From Devosia ginsengisoli (GTDB lineage: Bacteria > Pseudomonadota > Alphaproteobacteria > Rhizobiales > Devosiaceae), in contig NZ_JANQAJ010000013.1 in assembly GCF_024707105.1 (NCBI RefSeq), positions 1-64,000 on the forward strand: a stretch of 64,000 nt of DNA, written 5' to 3'. The notes under the pieces were generated by a model. It was not told the DNA's origin. It saw only the letters and a list, made by a program, of their open reading frames with translations, and searched no databases. Positions 24,990-33,786 of the stretch are shown here, piece by piece. Position 1 is the first letter of the stretch, and each line of letters starts with the position of its first letter. A program made the position numbers and the translations under genes.

Positions 24990-25833
24990 TCACGTCGCGA
25001 CCGAAGACCCCGGTATCCTTGGGCACGAGGCGCACCACCGAATAGCCGCGCTCCTGCAATTGCGCCAGGAACAACGGCAGCGTCTGCACCGTGCGCTGGT
25101 GGATGTCGTGGAACAGGATGATGCCGCTGCCCCGCGCGTCCAGCCGCGCCATGGTCCGCGCCACGACGGTCTCAGGCGTGTCCTTGTAGTAATCCTTGCT
25201 GTCGATATCGACATCCAGAATGACCATGCTGCCCTGCATCAGATTGGTACGCAGGAAGCCGGTCTGCGACAGATAGGGGAAGCGGAAGAAGGGCGAGAGC
25301 ACCTGCCCGCCCCCGGCCAATGCCAGCCGCACCGCCCGTTCGCCTTTGGCAATCTCATCCAGCGCCGCCTGCCGATCGAGCGTGCTCAGGTCGACATGGT
25401 CGAACGTATGGCTGCCCACCGTGTGGCCGCTCGCCGCCACCTGTTGCGCCAGAGTCGGGTGGGCCTGTGCCGACGCCCCCAGCATCAGGAACGTCGCCTT
25501 GACGCCGAAATCGCGCAAAGTGGCAAGAATTTCGGTCGTCTTGCCGGGCCGCGGACCATCGTCGAAGGTCAGGATGACTTCGCCGGGACGCAGGATGATG
25601 TCCGTCGTCGAGGCCACGGCCAGCGTCCGCCCGCCGAGATTGCCCGACGAAAAGATCTGCTCGGGCATGGGCTGTTGAGAAATCGGCTGCGAGGCCGGCA
25701 GGATGCTGTTGGTGATCAGCGGCGCCGCATTGGCCTGCTGTTGCGCCACCATATGCGGCTCGGGTGGCTTGGCACAGCCCGCCAGCGCCGCACCCGCAAC
25801 CACAAGACACATAACAAAACGCGAAAGCGACAC
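24952..25833 (-). CDS. Polysaccharide deacetylase (CE4/NodB domain) lipoprotein
   Basis: A 293-residue protein with a lipoprotein signal (LVVAGAALAGC, lipobox LAGC at about residues 17-20), so probably anchored to a membrane facing the periplasm. The NodB domain begins at about residue 85. Motif 1 is ILTFDDGPRPGK (catalytic Asp pair), motif 2 GSHTFDHVDL (metal His pair) and motif 3 FFRFPYLS, with a later IILFHDIHQR. Such enzymes remove N-acetyl groups from peptidoglycan, chitin-like oligomers or exopolysaccharide. It may belong to the polymer metabolism seen elsewhere in the window, but its genomic position gives no firm substrate. Confidence 0.88.
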   Translation of the reverse strand: MSLSRFVMCLVVAGAALAGCAKPPEPHMVAQQQANAAPLITNSILPASQPISQQPMPEQIFSSGNLGGRTLAVASTTDIILRPGEVILTFDDGPRPGKTTEILATLRDFGVKATFLMLGASAQAHPTLAQQVAASGHTVGSHTFDHVDLSTLDRQAALDEIAKGERAVRLALAGGGQVLSPFFRFPYLSQTGFLRTNLMQGSMVILDVDIDSKDYYKDTPETVVARTMARLDARGSGIILFHDIHQRTVQTLPLFLAQLQERGYSVVRLVPKDTGVFGRDVITADAPPLRGTL

Positions 25834-25911
25834 AGCCTGAACTCAGCACGATCAAAACTGAGCTCACTTTTCGCGATTATGGTTAACAATCCCCTCGCGA
25901 AAACTTAAGGA

Positions 25912-26376
25912 TTACTTACCCGCCAACGATTTAGCCTTCCGCCCCAGCGTATCCAGCGCGCTGAGAAAGGCCGAGCGATCAGCCGGCCGGAACCCGGCAT
26001 TGTAACCCTTGATCTCCCCCGTCTCGCGGAGATGCTGCTTGAGGTCGCGCATGGCCAGCGCCATGCCGATGGAGGCCGTGGTGAAGGGCTTGCCGGTAAA
26101 GCCCAGCACATGGCAGCCCTTGTCGATGGCCCGGCTCGCCAGTGGGATATCGGCTGTGAGCACGATGTCGTTGGCCTGCGCAGCGTCGACGATCCAATCG
26201 TCCGCCGCGTCGGCCCCTGCCGGCACCACCACGACGCGGATCATTGGATCGCGCGACGGCCGCACCCCGCCATTGCTGACCAGCGTGATGACAAGCCCCA
26301 GCCGCTCAGCCACCCGCATGGCTTCTTCCTTGACCGGGCAGGCATCGGCATCGACGAAAATAGTCGGTTCAGGCAT
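25912..26376 (-). CDS. YaiI/YqxD family protein (DUF188)
   Basis: A 154-residue member of the widespread UPF0178/DUF188 family, distantly related to PIN-like nucleases. Family features are the acidic FVDADACPVKEEAMRVAERL, the ADDWIVDAAQANDIVLTADI segment with conserved Asp residues and KPFTTASIGMALAMRDL. No function is established for close relatives. It overlaps the 3' end of the neighbouring ATPase gene by 8 bp, suggesting co-transcription. Confidence 0.88.
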   Translation of the reverse strand: MPEPTIFVDADACPVKEEAMRVAERLGLVITLVSNGGVRPSRDPMIRVVVVPAGADAADDWIVDAAQANDIVLTADIPLASRAIDKGCHVLGFTGKPFTTASIGMALAMRDLKQHLRETGEIKGYNAGFRPADRSAFLSALDTLGRKAKSLAGK

Positions 26377-26920
26377 GGGCGATGACGTCTTTCACGAAGG
26401 CGAGCCGCTCGGCGACCGGCGCCTTGGGCAATTCGACGATGCGATAGCCCAGTTCTGCATAGACGTCACCCATGGGTTGATAGATGCGCTGCGCATGCTC
26501 CCAACCCTCGATGCGTTCGGCATCGGTGGCAAATATTTCGCGCCAGGGCGGCGCGAAGAAGACCACCTTGTTATAGCGATAGAGCGTGGCAGCGCGGTGA
26601 TAGTGCTGACTGTCTGTAATCCCGAGCATGCGGCCATAGGCGACAAGGTCGGGGATACCACGGTCGCACAGCACCGGGCCGGACGCGCTCCGCAGGCTCT
26701 GCCAGGTCTGGATATCCCGATCCAGCATGAGTTCGGCAAACATCGCCGGGTTCCGCCATTGCACCGCCGGACCGTCGATCACAGCCTGGCTCTGGATGAC
26801 CGCCCGCGCCGCCTCCTGCCCGATGCCCAATCCGACCCCGGCGGCGGCCTCCAGGAGTGTCGTCTTGCCACCGGCAGGCGCACCAGTGACGATGAAGAGA
26901 TTGTCGGCATGATGAGTCAT
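26369..26920 (-). CDS. AAA-type P-loop ATPase/kinase-like protein
   Basis: A 183-residue single-domain NTPase. The Walker A motif FIVTGAPAGGKTTLLEAAA is at the N-terminus, DRGIPDLVAYGRMLG resembles the Asp-Arg motif of nucleoside-kinase-like proteins and KVVFFAPPWREIF is the third core strand. It fits the predicted-ATPase group COG3911 / AAA_28, whose members are largely uncharacterised. The start at ATG 26920 (MTHHADNLF) follows a GAGG. It is 36 bp from the divergent cupin gene and precedes the DUF188 gene. Confidence 0.8.
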   Translation of the reverse strand: MTHHADNLFIVTGAPAGGKTTLLEAAAGVGLGIGQEAARAVIQSQAVIDGPAVQWRNPAMFAELMLDRDIQTWQSLRSASGPVLCDRGIPDLVAYGRMLGITDSQHYHRAATLYRYNKVVFFAPPWREIFATDAERIEGWEHAQRIYQPMGDVYAELGYRIVELPKAPVAERLAFVKDVIAHA

Positions 26921-26956
26921 GATGCGTCCTCGTGATGAGACAGATGGAGGCGGGAA

Positions 26957-27313
26957 ATGCAGGGGAAGGTGATCGACAAGGCGCACTGGGCGGATGCCTC
27001 GGTGGGCGTCGGCAATTGGCGCGGGGAGTTCGAGGGCGGCGCCCATGGCGCGGGCATTAGCGTGATCTTCGTCCACACCGAAAAACCCGGCGGAGGGCCA
27101 CGCCTGCACAAGCACCCCTACCCCGAAACCTTCATCATCCGCAATGGCCGCGTGCGCTTCACCGTCGGCGACGAGACGCTCGAGGCATCGGCCGGACAGA
27201 TCGTGGTCTGCCCCGCCAATGTACCGCACAAATTCGAGAATCTGGGTCCGGGACTATTGGAGCAGATCGACATTCACGAAGCCGGCGCCTTCGAAACCAT
27301 CTGGCTGGAATGA
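26957..27313 (+). CDS. Small cupin-domain protein
   Basis: A 118-residue single cupin barrel. Cupin motif 1 is GGGPRLHKHPYPETFIIRNG (two His and a Glu for metal binding) and motif 2 is GQIVVCPANVPHKFENLG (third His). The bound metal and reaction cannot be read from sequence; such proteins include dioxygenases, isomerases and sugar-binding sensors. It stands alone between a divergent ATPase and a convergent RES toxin. Confidence 0.88.
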   Translation: MQGKVIDKAHWADASVGVGNWRGEFEGGAHGAGISVIFVHTEKPGGGPRLHKHPYPETFIIRNGRVRFTVGDETLEASAGQIVVCPANVPHKFENLGPGLLEQIDIHEAGAFETIWLE

Positions 27314-27323
27314 GGGCATATCC

Positions 27324-27830
27324 TCATTGTGGCAGGTGAAGCCTGGTATCGAGCGCAAATCCTTCCTGCGACCGCAGGGCGTAGCGTCCAGCGGCCTTTG
27401 CTGCGACGAAGACAAGGTTCCAGCTATTGGTCGAAACCACGCTGGGCACCAGCACGAACGGATGCGCACGCAGCAACGCATCCCCGAAAGCCTGCTGGCC
27501 GACGCTCGGTATGCCGGGGTGCAGCCAATTCGCATTGGGCAGGGATGACGCCTCGACCACATGCACATCCCCGGGATCGAGAACGCGCAGCGACGTCAGG
27601 ACATGGGGAACGGTATCCATGCGCTTGAAGCCGCGATGCACCGCCACTTCGAGAATGCTGGTCGAGGCATCGAGCGCACAATAAACCGCCCTGGTACCGG
27701 CCCTGCTCCATCGCCCGCCAAACCTGTAGGCGCCCTCCCCGCTGTCCCAGCTTGTGGCGAACTGGCGCGCATCGAGCCGCCAGGCGATGAGGTCGGTTCC
27801 GCCCAGCGGGCCGGGCAGCGGTGCCGTCAC
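27324..27830 (-). CDS. RES-domain toxin (NAD+ phosphorylase type)
   Basis: A 168-residue RES-domain protein, the toxin half of a RES/Xre type II module; characterised members (MbcT, ParT, Res) deplete NAD+ or ADP-ribosylate targets. The conserved Arg, Glu and Ser positions fit: AWRLDARQFATSWDSGEGAY, RFGGRWSRAGTRAVYCALDA and STSILEVAVHRGF, and a C-terminal VPSVVSTNSWNLVF. The start is GTG 27830, overlapping the antitoxin stop (GTGA). This gives coupled, lower translation of the toxin after the antitoxin. Confidence 0.9.
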   Translation of the reverse strand: MTAPLPGPLGGTDLIAWRLDARQFATSWDSGEGAYRFGGRWSRAGTRAVYCALDASTSILEVAVHRGFKRMDTVPHVLTSLRVLDPGDVHVVEASSLPNANWLHPGIPSVGQQAFGDALLRAHPFVLVPSVVSTNSWNLVFVAAKAAGRYALRSQEGFALDTRLHLPQ

Positions 27831-28306
27831 ACATAGACCCCATATTCGATCTGGCCGAGGAAGGCTTCGACCAGTTCCGCACCGGCCGACGTGGTCAGCA
27901 GATCAAGCGGCTTGTGGCCGTTCAGCCCGATTGCCGGCTCATTGAGCCATTCCTCGGCATCGCGCTGGCTGCCCATGATTTCAGTGGCCTTGGCCAGTAT
28001 CTCGGCGAACTTCCACACCCGTCCGCTCTGTTCGACGCTGAGCGGCTGCTTGGGATCAGCGCGCCGGCGCTGCAGGGTGCGCACACTCATACCGATGGCC
28101 TTTTCGAAAGCCATGGCATCGAGCACCGTCAACTGCCCCTCGAGATAGCTCAGCGCCTCTCCGGGCAGGCCAGCCGCGATGAGTTGATGGGCATCGAGAC
28201 CATCATGCACGATCTGCTTGAGCAGCCGCTTGCCGCCCAGCAGCGCCGAAGCGCGGACAGGCTCGCTCACAAAAGGCATCTGGGCAGCTTCGGCCAGACC
28301 GTGCAT
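27827..28306 (-). CDS. MbcA/ParS/Xre-type antitoxin (DUF2384)
   Basis: A 159-residue antitoxin partner of the RES toxin. The Xre-like DNA-binding part contains MAFEKAIGMSVRTLQRRRAD. The C-terminal DUF2384 domain has RVWKFAEILAKATEIMGSQR, DAEEWLNEPAIGLNGHKPLD and LLTTSAGAELVEAFLGQIEYG, which inserts into the toxin active site in known pairs. The ATG at 28306 is chosen because GGAGG lies 5 nt upstream; an ATG at 28330 abuts the operator. A palindrome at 28333-28352 is the likely autoregulatory site. Confidence 0.88.
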   Translation of the reverse strand: MHGLAEAAQMPFVSEPVRASALLGGKRLLKQIVHDGLDAHQLIAAGLPGEALSYLEGQLTVLDAMAFEKAIGMSVRTLQRRRADPKQPLSVEQSGRVWKFAEILAKATEIMGSQRDAEEWLNEPAIGLNGHKPLDLLTTSAGAELVEAFLGQIEYGVYV

Positions 28307-28332
28307 GGCAACCTCCGTCATGTGTCGCATTA

Positions 28333-28352
28333 TTTACGTCACATGTCGTAAA
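28333..28352. promoter_or_regulatory. Probable autoregulatory operator of the RES/Xre module
   Basis: TTTACGTCACATGTCGTAAA is a 20-bp imperfect palindrome (16 of 20 positions symmetric) 27 bp upstream of the antitoxin start. A related half-site (GCGACACATGAC on the minus strand) follows it. Xre-type antitoxins usually bind such repeats over their own promoter. The site also lies just 9 bp downstream of the frmA stop. Confidence 0.6.
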
Positions 28353-28360
28353 ATGTCAAA

Positions 28361-29488
28361 TCAGTACACCACAACGCTCCGGATGCTCTCGCCGGAATGC
28401 ATCATCTCAAAACCCTTGTTGATGTCTTCGAGCCGCAGCGTATGGGTGATCATCGGGTCGATCTCGATCTTGCCGTCGAGATACCAGTCGACGATCTTGG
28501 GCACATCCGTCCGGCCCTTGGCGCCACCGAAAGCCGTGCCCATCCAGGTACGGCCGGTGACGAGCTGGAACGGGCGCGTGGAAATTTCCTGCCCTGCCCC
28601 GGCCACGCCGATGACCACCGACTTGCCCCAGCCACGATGACTGCATTCCAGCGCCTGACGCATAACCGTGGTGTTACCGGTGCAGTCGAACGTGTAATCG
28701 GCCCCGCCGATCAGATCGCCACGACGCTTGGTAAGATTGACGAGATAAGGAACGATGTCTTCCCCGATCTCCTTCGGATTGACGAAATGCGTCATGCCGA
28801 AGCGCTCGCCCCATTCCTTCTTGTCGTTGTTGATATCGACGCCGATGATCATATCGGCACCGGCCAGCCGCAGCCCCTGGATCACGTTGAGCCCGATGCC
28901 GCCCAATCCGAACACCACGGCTGTCGCGCCGATTTCCACCTTGGCCGTGTTGATCACCGCGCCGATACCGGTAGTGACGCCGCAGCCGACATAGCAGACC
29001 TTGTCGAAGGCCGCCGACGCGTCGATCTTGGCCACCGCGATCTCAGGCAGCACGGTGAAATTCGAGAACGTCGAGCAGCCCATATAGTGATGGATCGGCT
29101 TGCCTTCGAAGGAGAAGCGCGAGGTGCCGTCGGGCATCAGCCCCTGCCCCTGCGTGGCGCGGATCGCGGTGCAAAGATTGGTCTTGCCCGAGCGGCAGGA
29201 ATAGCATTCCCGGCATTCGGGCGTGTAGAGCGGAATGACGTGGTCACCCTTCTTGAGGCTGGTGACACCCGGTCCCACATCCACCACCACGCCTGCCCCC
29301 TCATGCCCCAGAATGGCCGGAAACAGGCCCTCGGGATCGGCACCCGACAGGGTGAAGTCGTCGGTGTGGCAGATACCCGTCGCCTTGATTTCGATCATCA
29401 CCTCGCCGGCCTTGGGGCCGTCGAGATCGACCTCGACGATTTCGAGCGGCTTGCCGGACTGGAAGGCAACGGCGGCGCGGGTCTTCAT
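28361..29488 (-). CDS. frmA: S-(hydroxymethyl)glutathione dehydrogenase (class III alcohol dehydrogenase)
   Basis: A 375-residue zinc enzyme that oxidises the formaldehyde-glutathione adduct to S-formylglutathione with NAD+; it also reduces S-nitrosoglutathione. Catalytic zinc ligands lie in [13 protein letters not shown] and [10 protein letters not shown]. The structural zinc site is [15 protein letters not shown], and the Rossmann motif is [15 protein letters not shown]. Length and N-terminus ([20 protein letters not shown]) are typical. No fghA hydrolase is adjacent in this window. Confidence 0.97.
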   Translation of the reverse strand: MKTRAAVAFQSGKPLEIVEVDLDGPKAGEVMIEIKATGICHTDDFTLSGADPEGLFPAILGHEGAGVVVDVGPGVTSLKKGDHVIPLYTPECRECYSCRSGKTNLCTAIRATQGQGLMPDGTSRFSFEGKPIHHYMGCSTFSNFTVLPEIAVAKIDASAAFDKVCYVGCGVTTGIGAVINTAKVEIGATAVVFGLGGIGLNVIQGLRLAGADMIIGVDINNDKKEWGERFGMTHFVNPKEIGEDIVPYLVNLTKRRGDLIGGADYTFDCTGNTTVMRQALECSHRGWGKSVVIGVAGAGQEISTRPFQLVTGRTWMGTAFGGAKGRTDVPKIVDWYLDGKIEIDPMITHTLRLEDINKGFEMMHSGESIRSVVVY

Positions 29489-29551
29489 GAGGGATTCTCC
29501 TGTTCGATTTCCCCATGACTGGCACAGGCCCGCCTTGTGGGCAACCGAGCC

Positions 29552-30232
29552 CTATTGTCCTCCACCCAGCGTCAACGCCACATTCACTGTGGCCGCCAGG
29601 ATCACGGTATTGAAGAAAAAGGCGAACGTGCTGTGGGCAATAACGCGCCGCCGCATGCTGTTGGACGTCACCTTGATATCAGAGGTCGCAACAGCCGCAC
29701 CCAGCACATATGAAAAGTAGAGGAACGCCGTGCCGTTCGGCTCCTCATCGCCCGGAAAGCTCAACCCGCCGGCAACCTCGGAATCACCAGCCGCCTCCTC
29801 GGGCGCCTCGTAATATTCGTAGGCATAGTGCAAAGCCGCCATCGTGTGGAAGGCAAACCACCCCAGCAGCACTGAGGTCACCGAAATCACCACTTCGCCG
29901 ATATCGGGATCATCCCCGCCATTGAGGGCGAGGAACAGGGAAACCACGCAGACCACCACCACGCCCACAGCAATGAAGAAAATGCCACCGACCGGGGCAT
30001 CTTCTTCGCGCGCATGTTTGGCAAGAAATTCCGGCGTCAGCTTCGGTAGCTTCCTGGCCACCATGCCGAGGTAGCACAGGAAAAACGCATTGCCGCCAAT
30101 GCCGATCGCATAGGCCGGCACCAACCAGACGGTCAGCGCAAAGGCCACGAGCCCAACGCCACATGCCTGATAGAACAGCCGGTGCCTGTGTGACATACGA
30201 CGCGACAGCACGGAAAAGTGGTTCTTGGGCAT
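29552..30232 (-). CDS. DUF1345 integral membrane protein
   Basis: A 226-residue membrane protein with about five hydrophobic segments. It matches the DUF1345 family in layout: an N-terminal helix [20 protein letters not shown], a central [14 protein letters not shown] motif, and a final block with [20 protein letters not shown] and [20 protein letters not shown]. The family has no assigned function. A charged insert with [15 protein letters not shown] lies between the helices. Confidence 0.85.
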   Translation of the reverse strand: MPKNHFSVLSRRMSHRHRLFYQACGVGLVAFALTVWLVPAYAIGIGGNAFFLCYLGMVARKLPKLTPEFLAKHAREEDAPVGGIFFIAVGVVVVCVVSLFLALNGGDDPDIGEVVISVTSVLLGWFAFHTMAALHYAYEYYEAPEEAAGDSEVAGGLSFPGDEEPNGTAFLYFSYVLGAAVATSDIKVTSNSMRRRVIAHSTFAFFFNTVILAATVNVALTLGGGQ

Positions 30233-30283
30233 CTCAGACTACCAGCGGACGACAGCGCACTGTGCGCCGCCGACCCGACAGCG

Positions 30284-31072
30284 TCAAACCAGCCCGGTCT
30301 GCGCCCCCGGCCCCGGCGTCGCGCCGGGTGGCACCTTGCCGAGAATGATCATGCCCAGCACTTCGTCCTTGGTCACATCCTCGGTGCGGGCGCTGCCCAC
30401 CACCTGGCCATTCTTCATCACCACCACCCGGTCCGCGAGGTCGAACACGTCATGGATATCGTGGCTGATGAGGAAAATGCCGATGCCGTCGGATTTGAGC
30501 TGCTTGATGAGTTCCCCCACCTGCGCCGTCTCCTGCGGCCCCAGCGCCGCCGTGGGCTCGTCCATGATCAGGATGCGGGCATTGAACAGAATGGCGCGGG
30601 CAATGGCCACCGACTGACGCTGGCCGCCCGAAAGCGCCTTCACCGGCTCCTTGAAGCGGCGGAAATTCGGATTGAGCCGCCCCATCACCTCGCGCGCCTT
30701 GGACTCCATCGCCGCATCGTCCAGCGTGCCGATCGCCGTGGTGATCTCGCGGCCAAGGAACAGATTGGCGGCGGCATCGACATTATCGGCCACAGCTAGC
30801 TGCTGATAGATGGTCTCGATACCATAGGCTTTGGCATCGCGCGGATTGTTGATCGTGGCGTCCTCGCCATTGATGCGGATCGAACCGGCATCGCGCTTGT
30901 AGGCGCCCGACAGGATCTTGATCAGCGTCGACTTGCCGGCGCCGTTATGGCCGAGCAAGCCCACGACTTCGCCCGGAAACAGGTCGATCGAAGCGCGATC
31001 CACCGCACGGATGCCACCGAAGGCGATGGAGATGTCATTCATCTCGACGAGAGGCGTTCTGGTGTCCAGCAT
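30284..31072 (-). CDS. Sugar ABC transporter ATPase, single-domain (xylose/fructose-type CUT2)
   Basis: A 262-residue ATPase of the CUT2 sugar-uptake class. Walker A is [18 protein letters not shown], the signature [15 protein letters not shown] and Walker [13 protein letters not shown]. Unlike enterobacterial XylG (about 500 residues, two domains) it has a single domain, as in alphaproteobacterial FrcA-type systems where the protein works as a dimer. It is the third gene of the xylF-xylH-ATPase operon. Its C-terminal tail is rich in Pro and Gly. Confidence 0.92.
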   Translation of the reverse strand: MLDTRTPLVEMNDISIAFGGIRAVDRASIDLFPGEVVGLLGHNGAGKSTLIKILSGAYKRDAGSIRINGEDATINNPRDAKAYGIETIYQQLAVADNVDAAANLFLGREITTAIGTLDDAAMESKAREVMGRLNPNFRRFKEPVKALSGGQRQSVAIARAILFNARILIMDEPTAALGPQETAQVGELIKQLKSDGIGIFLISHDIHDVFDLADRVVVMKNGQVVGSARTEDVTKDEVLGMIILGKVPPGATPGPGAQTGLV

Positions 31073-31084
31073 GACAAGGACTCC

Positions 31085-32404
31085 CTAGTGTTTATTGCGG
31101 CGGTAGAGCGTGTCGAGCCACACCGCGAAGACGAGGACCGCACCGACCACGATGGATTGCAGCGGGCTGTCGAGCCCCATCAGCACCATGCCCGATTGCA
31201 GCGACTGCATGACCAGCGCACCCAGCAGCGCTCCGGCAATGGTGCCGACGCCACCAGCCAGCGACGTGCCACCGATCACCGCCGCGGCGATGACATAGAG
31301 TTCGTCCAGCGTGCCCAAAGCATTGGTCGCGGCATTAAGACGGGCTGACGAGATAGCGGCCGCGATGGCGCAGAGCGCGCCCATCAGCATGAAGATCTTG
31401 ACCGTCACCCAGCGCGTATTGATGCCCGCCAGTTCCGCCGCCTCGGGGTTGCCACCCATGGCGAACACATAGCGGCCGAAACGGGTGCGCGTGGCGATGA
31501 AGGTCATGACCACGCCGACGCCAAGTGCGATCAGCACCGGAATGGCGATGCCATGCGAGATGAACAAGCCGCTTTCCGGCACCGGAATGCCATTGGCCTC
31601 GGCATATCGGGCGGCGATACGCACCGGCCAGGGATAGGCATTGGCCACCAGGACCGCGCCGATGACCAGTCCGCAGCCGATAATCGCCAGGGCGATTTCG
31701 GCCCAGATTGGCCGCAGCGGAAAATTGAAACGGCGGCGCTGGCGCCGACCCCAATAGAGGCCGATGAGAATTGCCGCACAGGCAATGACGGCGACGATCC
31801 AGCTCCACAACGAGCCGACCGAGCCCGCCGGGCCACCGCCCATGAGCTGGAAGGTCGGATCCATCGGCGCCACCGTGCGCCCCATGGTCACCCACCAGGC
31901 CGCGCCGCGCCAGACAAGATAGCCGCCGAGAGTGACGATGAAAGCAGGTACGCGCAGATAGGCGATGATCGTGCCCTGCAGCGCGCCAATGCCGACACCC
32001 ACCACCAGGCCCGCCGCCAGCGACAGGACCCAGATCATTGGATGTCCGAGCCCCAGGCCGAGCTGGGATGGCAGGATATCCGTCTGCATCACCCCCATCA
32101 CCATGCCGACGACACCCAATATGGAGCCGACGGACAGGTCGATATTGCGGGTGACGATAACAAGCACCATGCCGGTGACCATCACGGCCACCGAAGCCGT
32201 CTGCACCGACAGGTTCCAGAGGTTTCGCGGCGTCAGGAACAGCCCGCCCGAAAAGATGTTGAAGCCGATCCAGATAATCGCCAGGGCCCCGATCATGCCC
32301 AGCAGGCGCGTATCCAACTCGGTCGCCATCAGGAAGCGTTGCAGCGGATTCTGCGCAAACCGGCTCGGGTGAATATTGGTTGGAATGGCGTGCTGATCTG
32401 CCAA
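31085..32404 (-). CDS. Xylose-type ABC transporter permease (XylH-like)
   Basis: A 439-residue CUT2 permease, longer than ribose permeases and similar in size to XylH, with about 12 hydrophobic segments. Recognisable segments are VIVTRNIDLSVGSILGVVGM, LRVPAFIVTLGGYLVWRGAA and AVIGGTSLAGGVGTIAGALL. The start is TTG 32404 (MADQHAIPTNIHPSR), preceded by GGGGAG; an internal ATG at 32326 would remove the cytoplasmic N-terminal segment usual for XylH. A hairpin separates it from the receptor gene. Confidence 0.88.
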   Translation of the reverse strand: MADQHAIPTNIHPSRFAQNPLQRFLMATELDTRLLGMIGALAIIWIGFNIFSGGLFLTPRNLWNLSVQTASVAVMVTGMVLVIVTRNIDLSVGSILGVVGMVMGVMQTDILPSQLGLGLGHPMIWVLSLAAGLVVGVGIGALQGTIIAYLRVPAFIVTLGGYLVWRGAAWWVTMGRTVAPMDPTFQLMGGGPAGSVGSLWSWIVAVIACAAILIGLYWGRRQRRRFNFPLRPIWAEIALAIIGCGLVIGAVLVANAYPWPVRIAARYAEANGIPVPESGLFISHGIAIPVLIALGVGVVMTFIATRTRFGRYVFAMGGNPEAAELAGINTRWVTVKIFMLMGALCAIAAAISSARLNAATNALGTLDELYVIAAAVIGGTSLAGGVGTIAGALLGALVMQSLQSGMVLMGLDSPLQSIVVGAVLVFAVWLDTLYRRNKH

Positions 32405-32462
32405 AGGTGCGTCTCCCCGCTGGGCTGCCCCGCCATCCGGCGGTGCTGTCCTGTCACGACGA

Positions 32463-32486
32463 TGCCGCAGCGCGAACGCCGCGGCA
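32463..32486 (-). other. Intercistronic hairpin xylF-xylH
   Basis: A 24-nt element folds into a 10-bp GC-rich stem (one G-T pair) with a TTCG tetraloop on the transcribed strand. It lies about 30 bp after the receptor stop and 59 bp before the permease start. It probably stabilises the receptor mRNA and gives receptor excess. Confidence 0.65.
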
Positions 32487-32516
32487 CCGTTTCAGTCAGG
32501 ATATTACGTTTACGTC

Positions 32517-33563
32517 TCAATCACACGCGGCAACCGAACCGGCGGTCACGCCGGCGCAGACCACGTCCTTGGACACCCAGCCGGCGTCGATGACGACGTC
32601 GAGATTGTCCTTGGTGATGGCGACGGGGGCGATGAAGAAGGCGTTCATGGCAACCCCCTTCGGCCCGCCATTGAATGGCACCACGCCGGTGACGGCATCG
32701 AGAGCGGTGCCGCCGGCCAGTTCGAGCGCCACTTCAGCGGCCTTCTTGCCCAGTTCGCGCGCGTCCTTCCAGACCGAAACGGTCTGGGTGCCGAGCGCAA
32801 TGCGGTTGAGGGCGGCATGGTCGCCGTCCTGGCCCGAAACCGGCACCGAACCGGCCAGGCCCTGCGCGGCCAAGGCCGCAATGGCGCCGCCAGCGGTACC
32901 ATCATTGGAAGCGACGACAGCATCGACTTCATTGTTATTGGCGGTCAGGAACTGTTCCATATTCGCCTGGGCGACTTCCGGGTTCCAGTTGTCGGTATAG
33001 GCTTCGCCGACATTCTTGATCGCGCCGGAATCGATGCCGGCCTGCAGCACTTCCATCTGGCCTTCGAACAGGAAGTCCGCATTGGGATCGGCCGAGTTGC
33101 CCTTGATGAAGACATAGTTGCCTTCCGGCTGGACGGCAGCGACGCCGGCAGCCTGCAGCCGCCCGACTTCCTTGTTGTCGAAGGTCAGGTAGAAGGCGTC
33201 CGGATTCTCGATCAGGCGATCATAGCCGACCACCGGAATGCCTTCGGCAACGGCTGCGGCAACGGCCGGGCCAACAGCTTCGCTGTCCTGGGCCAGCACG
33301 ATGATCGCATCGGCGCCCTGCGCGATGAGGCTTTCGATATCGGTGAGCTGCTTGGAGGCCGACGACTGCGCGTCAGCCGAGATATAGGTCGCGCCGGCCG
33401 CTTCGAGCACGCCCTTGATGGCGGCTTCGTCGGTCTTCCAGCGTTCTTCCTGGAAGTTGTTCCAGCTCACGCCGACAACAACGCCGTCCTGAGCATAGCT
33501 GGTCACACCGGCCACGCCGGAAATAACGGTCGTGCACAGCAAGACCGTGAGAAACTTGTTCAT
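32517..33563 (-). CDS. xylF: D-xylose ABC transporter substrate-binding protein
   Basis: A 348-residue periplasmic receptor of the CUT2 class, close in style to XylF. The signal peptide is [20 protein letters not shown] with cleavage near SYA-QD. The mature start [20 protein letters not shown] and the segments [37 protein letters not shown] and [20 protein letters not shown] are typical of xylose receptors. The start is ATG 33563; a longer in-frame start is unlikely because it would precede the signal peptide. Divergent from a ROK-type repressor with an inverted repeat between them. Confidence 0.92.
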   Translation of the reverse strand: MNKFLTVLLCTTVISGVAGVTSYAQDGVVVGVSWNNFQEERWKTDEAAIKGVLEAAGATYISADAQSSASKQLTDIESLIAQGADAIIVLAQDSEAVGPAVAAAVAEGIPVVGYDRLIENPDAFYLTFDNKEVGRLQAAGVAAVQPEGNYVFIKGNSADPNADFLFEGQMEVLQAGIDSGAIKNVGEAYTDNWNPEVAQANMEQFLTANNNEVDAVVASNDGTAGGAIAALAAQGLAGSVPVSGQDGDHAALNRIALGTQTVSVWKDARELGKKAAEVALELAGGTALDAVTGVVPFNGGPKGVAMNAFFIAPVAITKDNLDVVIDAGWVSKDVVCAGVTAGSVAACD

Positions 33564-33707
33564 GTCTGTCCTCCCTCGCGGGCAGTCCTCTGCCCACTTA
33601 CGTGCCGGTGGCTTCGCCCCAGCGGGCACTCTCCACCAGCGCCCTGAGCATTAATTTCACTGCTCGAAAAAACATGTGACATACTGGCCTCAATTGAGTC
33701 AACTTCA

Positions 33708-33724
33708 ATTTCGAAACCCGAAAT
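33708..33724. promoter_or_regulatory. Inverted repeat between xylF and the ROK regulator
   Basis: ATTTCG and CGAAAT flank a 5-bp spacer (33708-33724). The surrounding 33630-33786 DNA is much more AT-rich than the neighbours and contains TCAATTGA (33690-33697) and a minus-strand TTGACT. It is the likely operator for the ROK repressor acting on both divergent promoters. Confidence 0.55.
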
Positions 33725-33786
33725 AAATACAGTTTGCGATATGGGCGGGGGAATGGTGTGTTGCGTCGGTGTGAGGAGTAAGGCGG

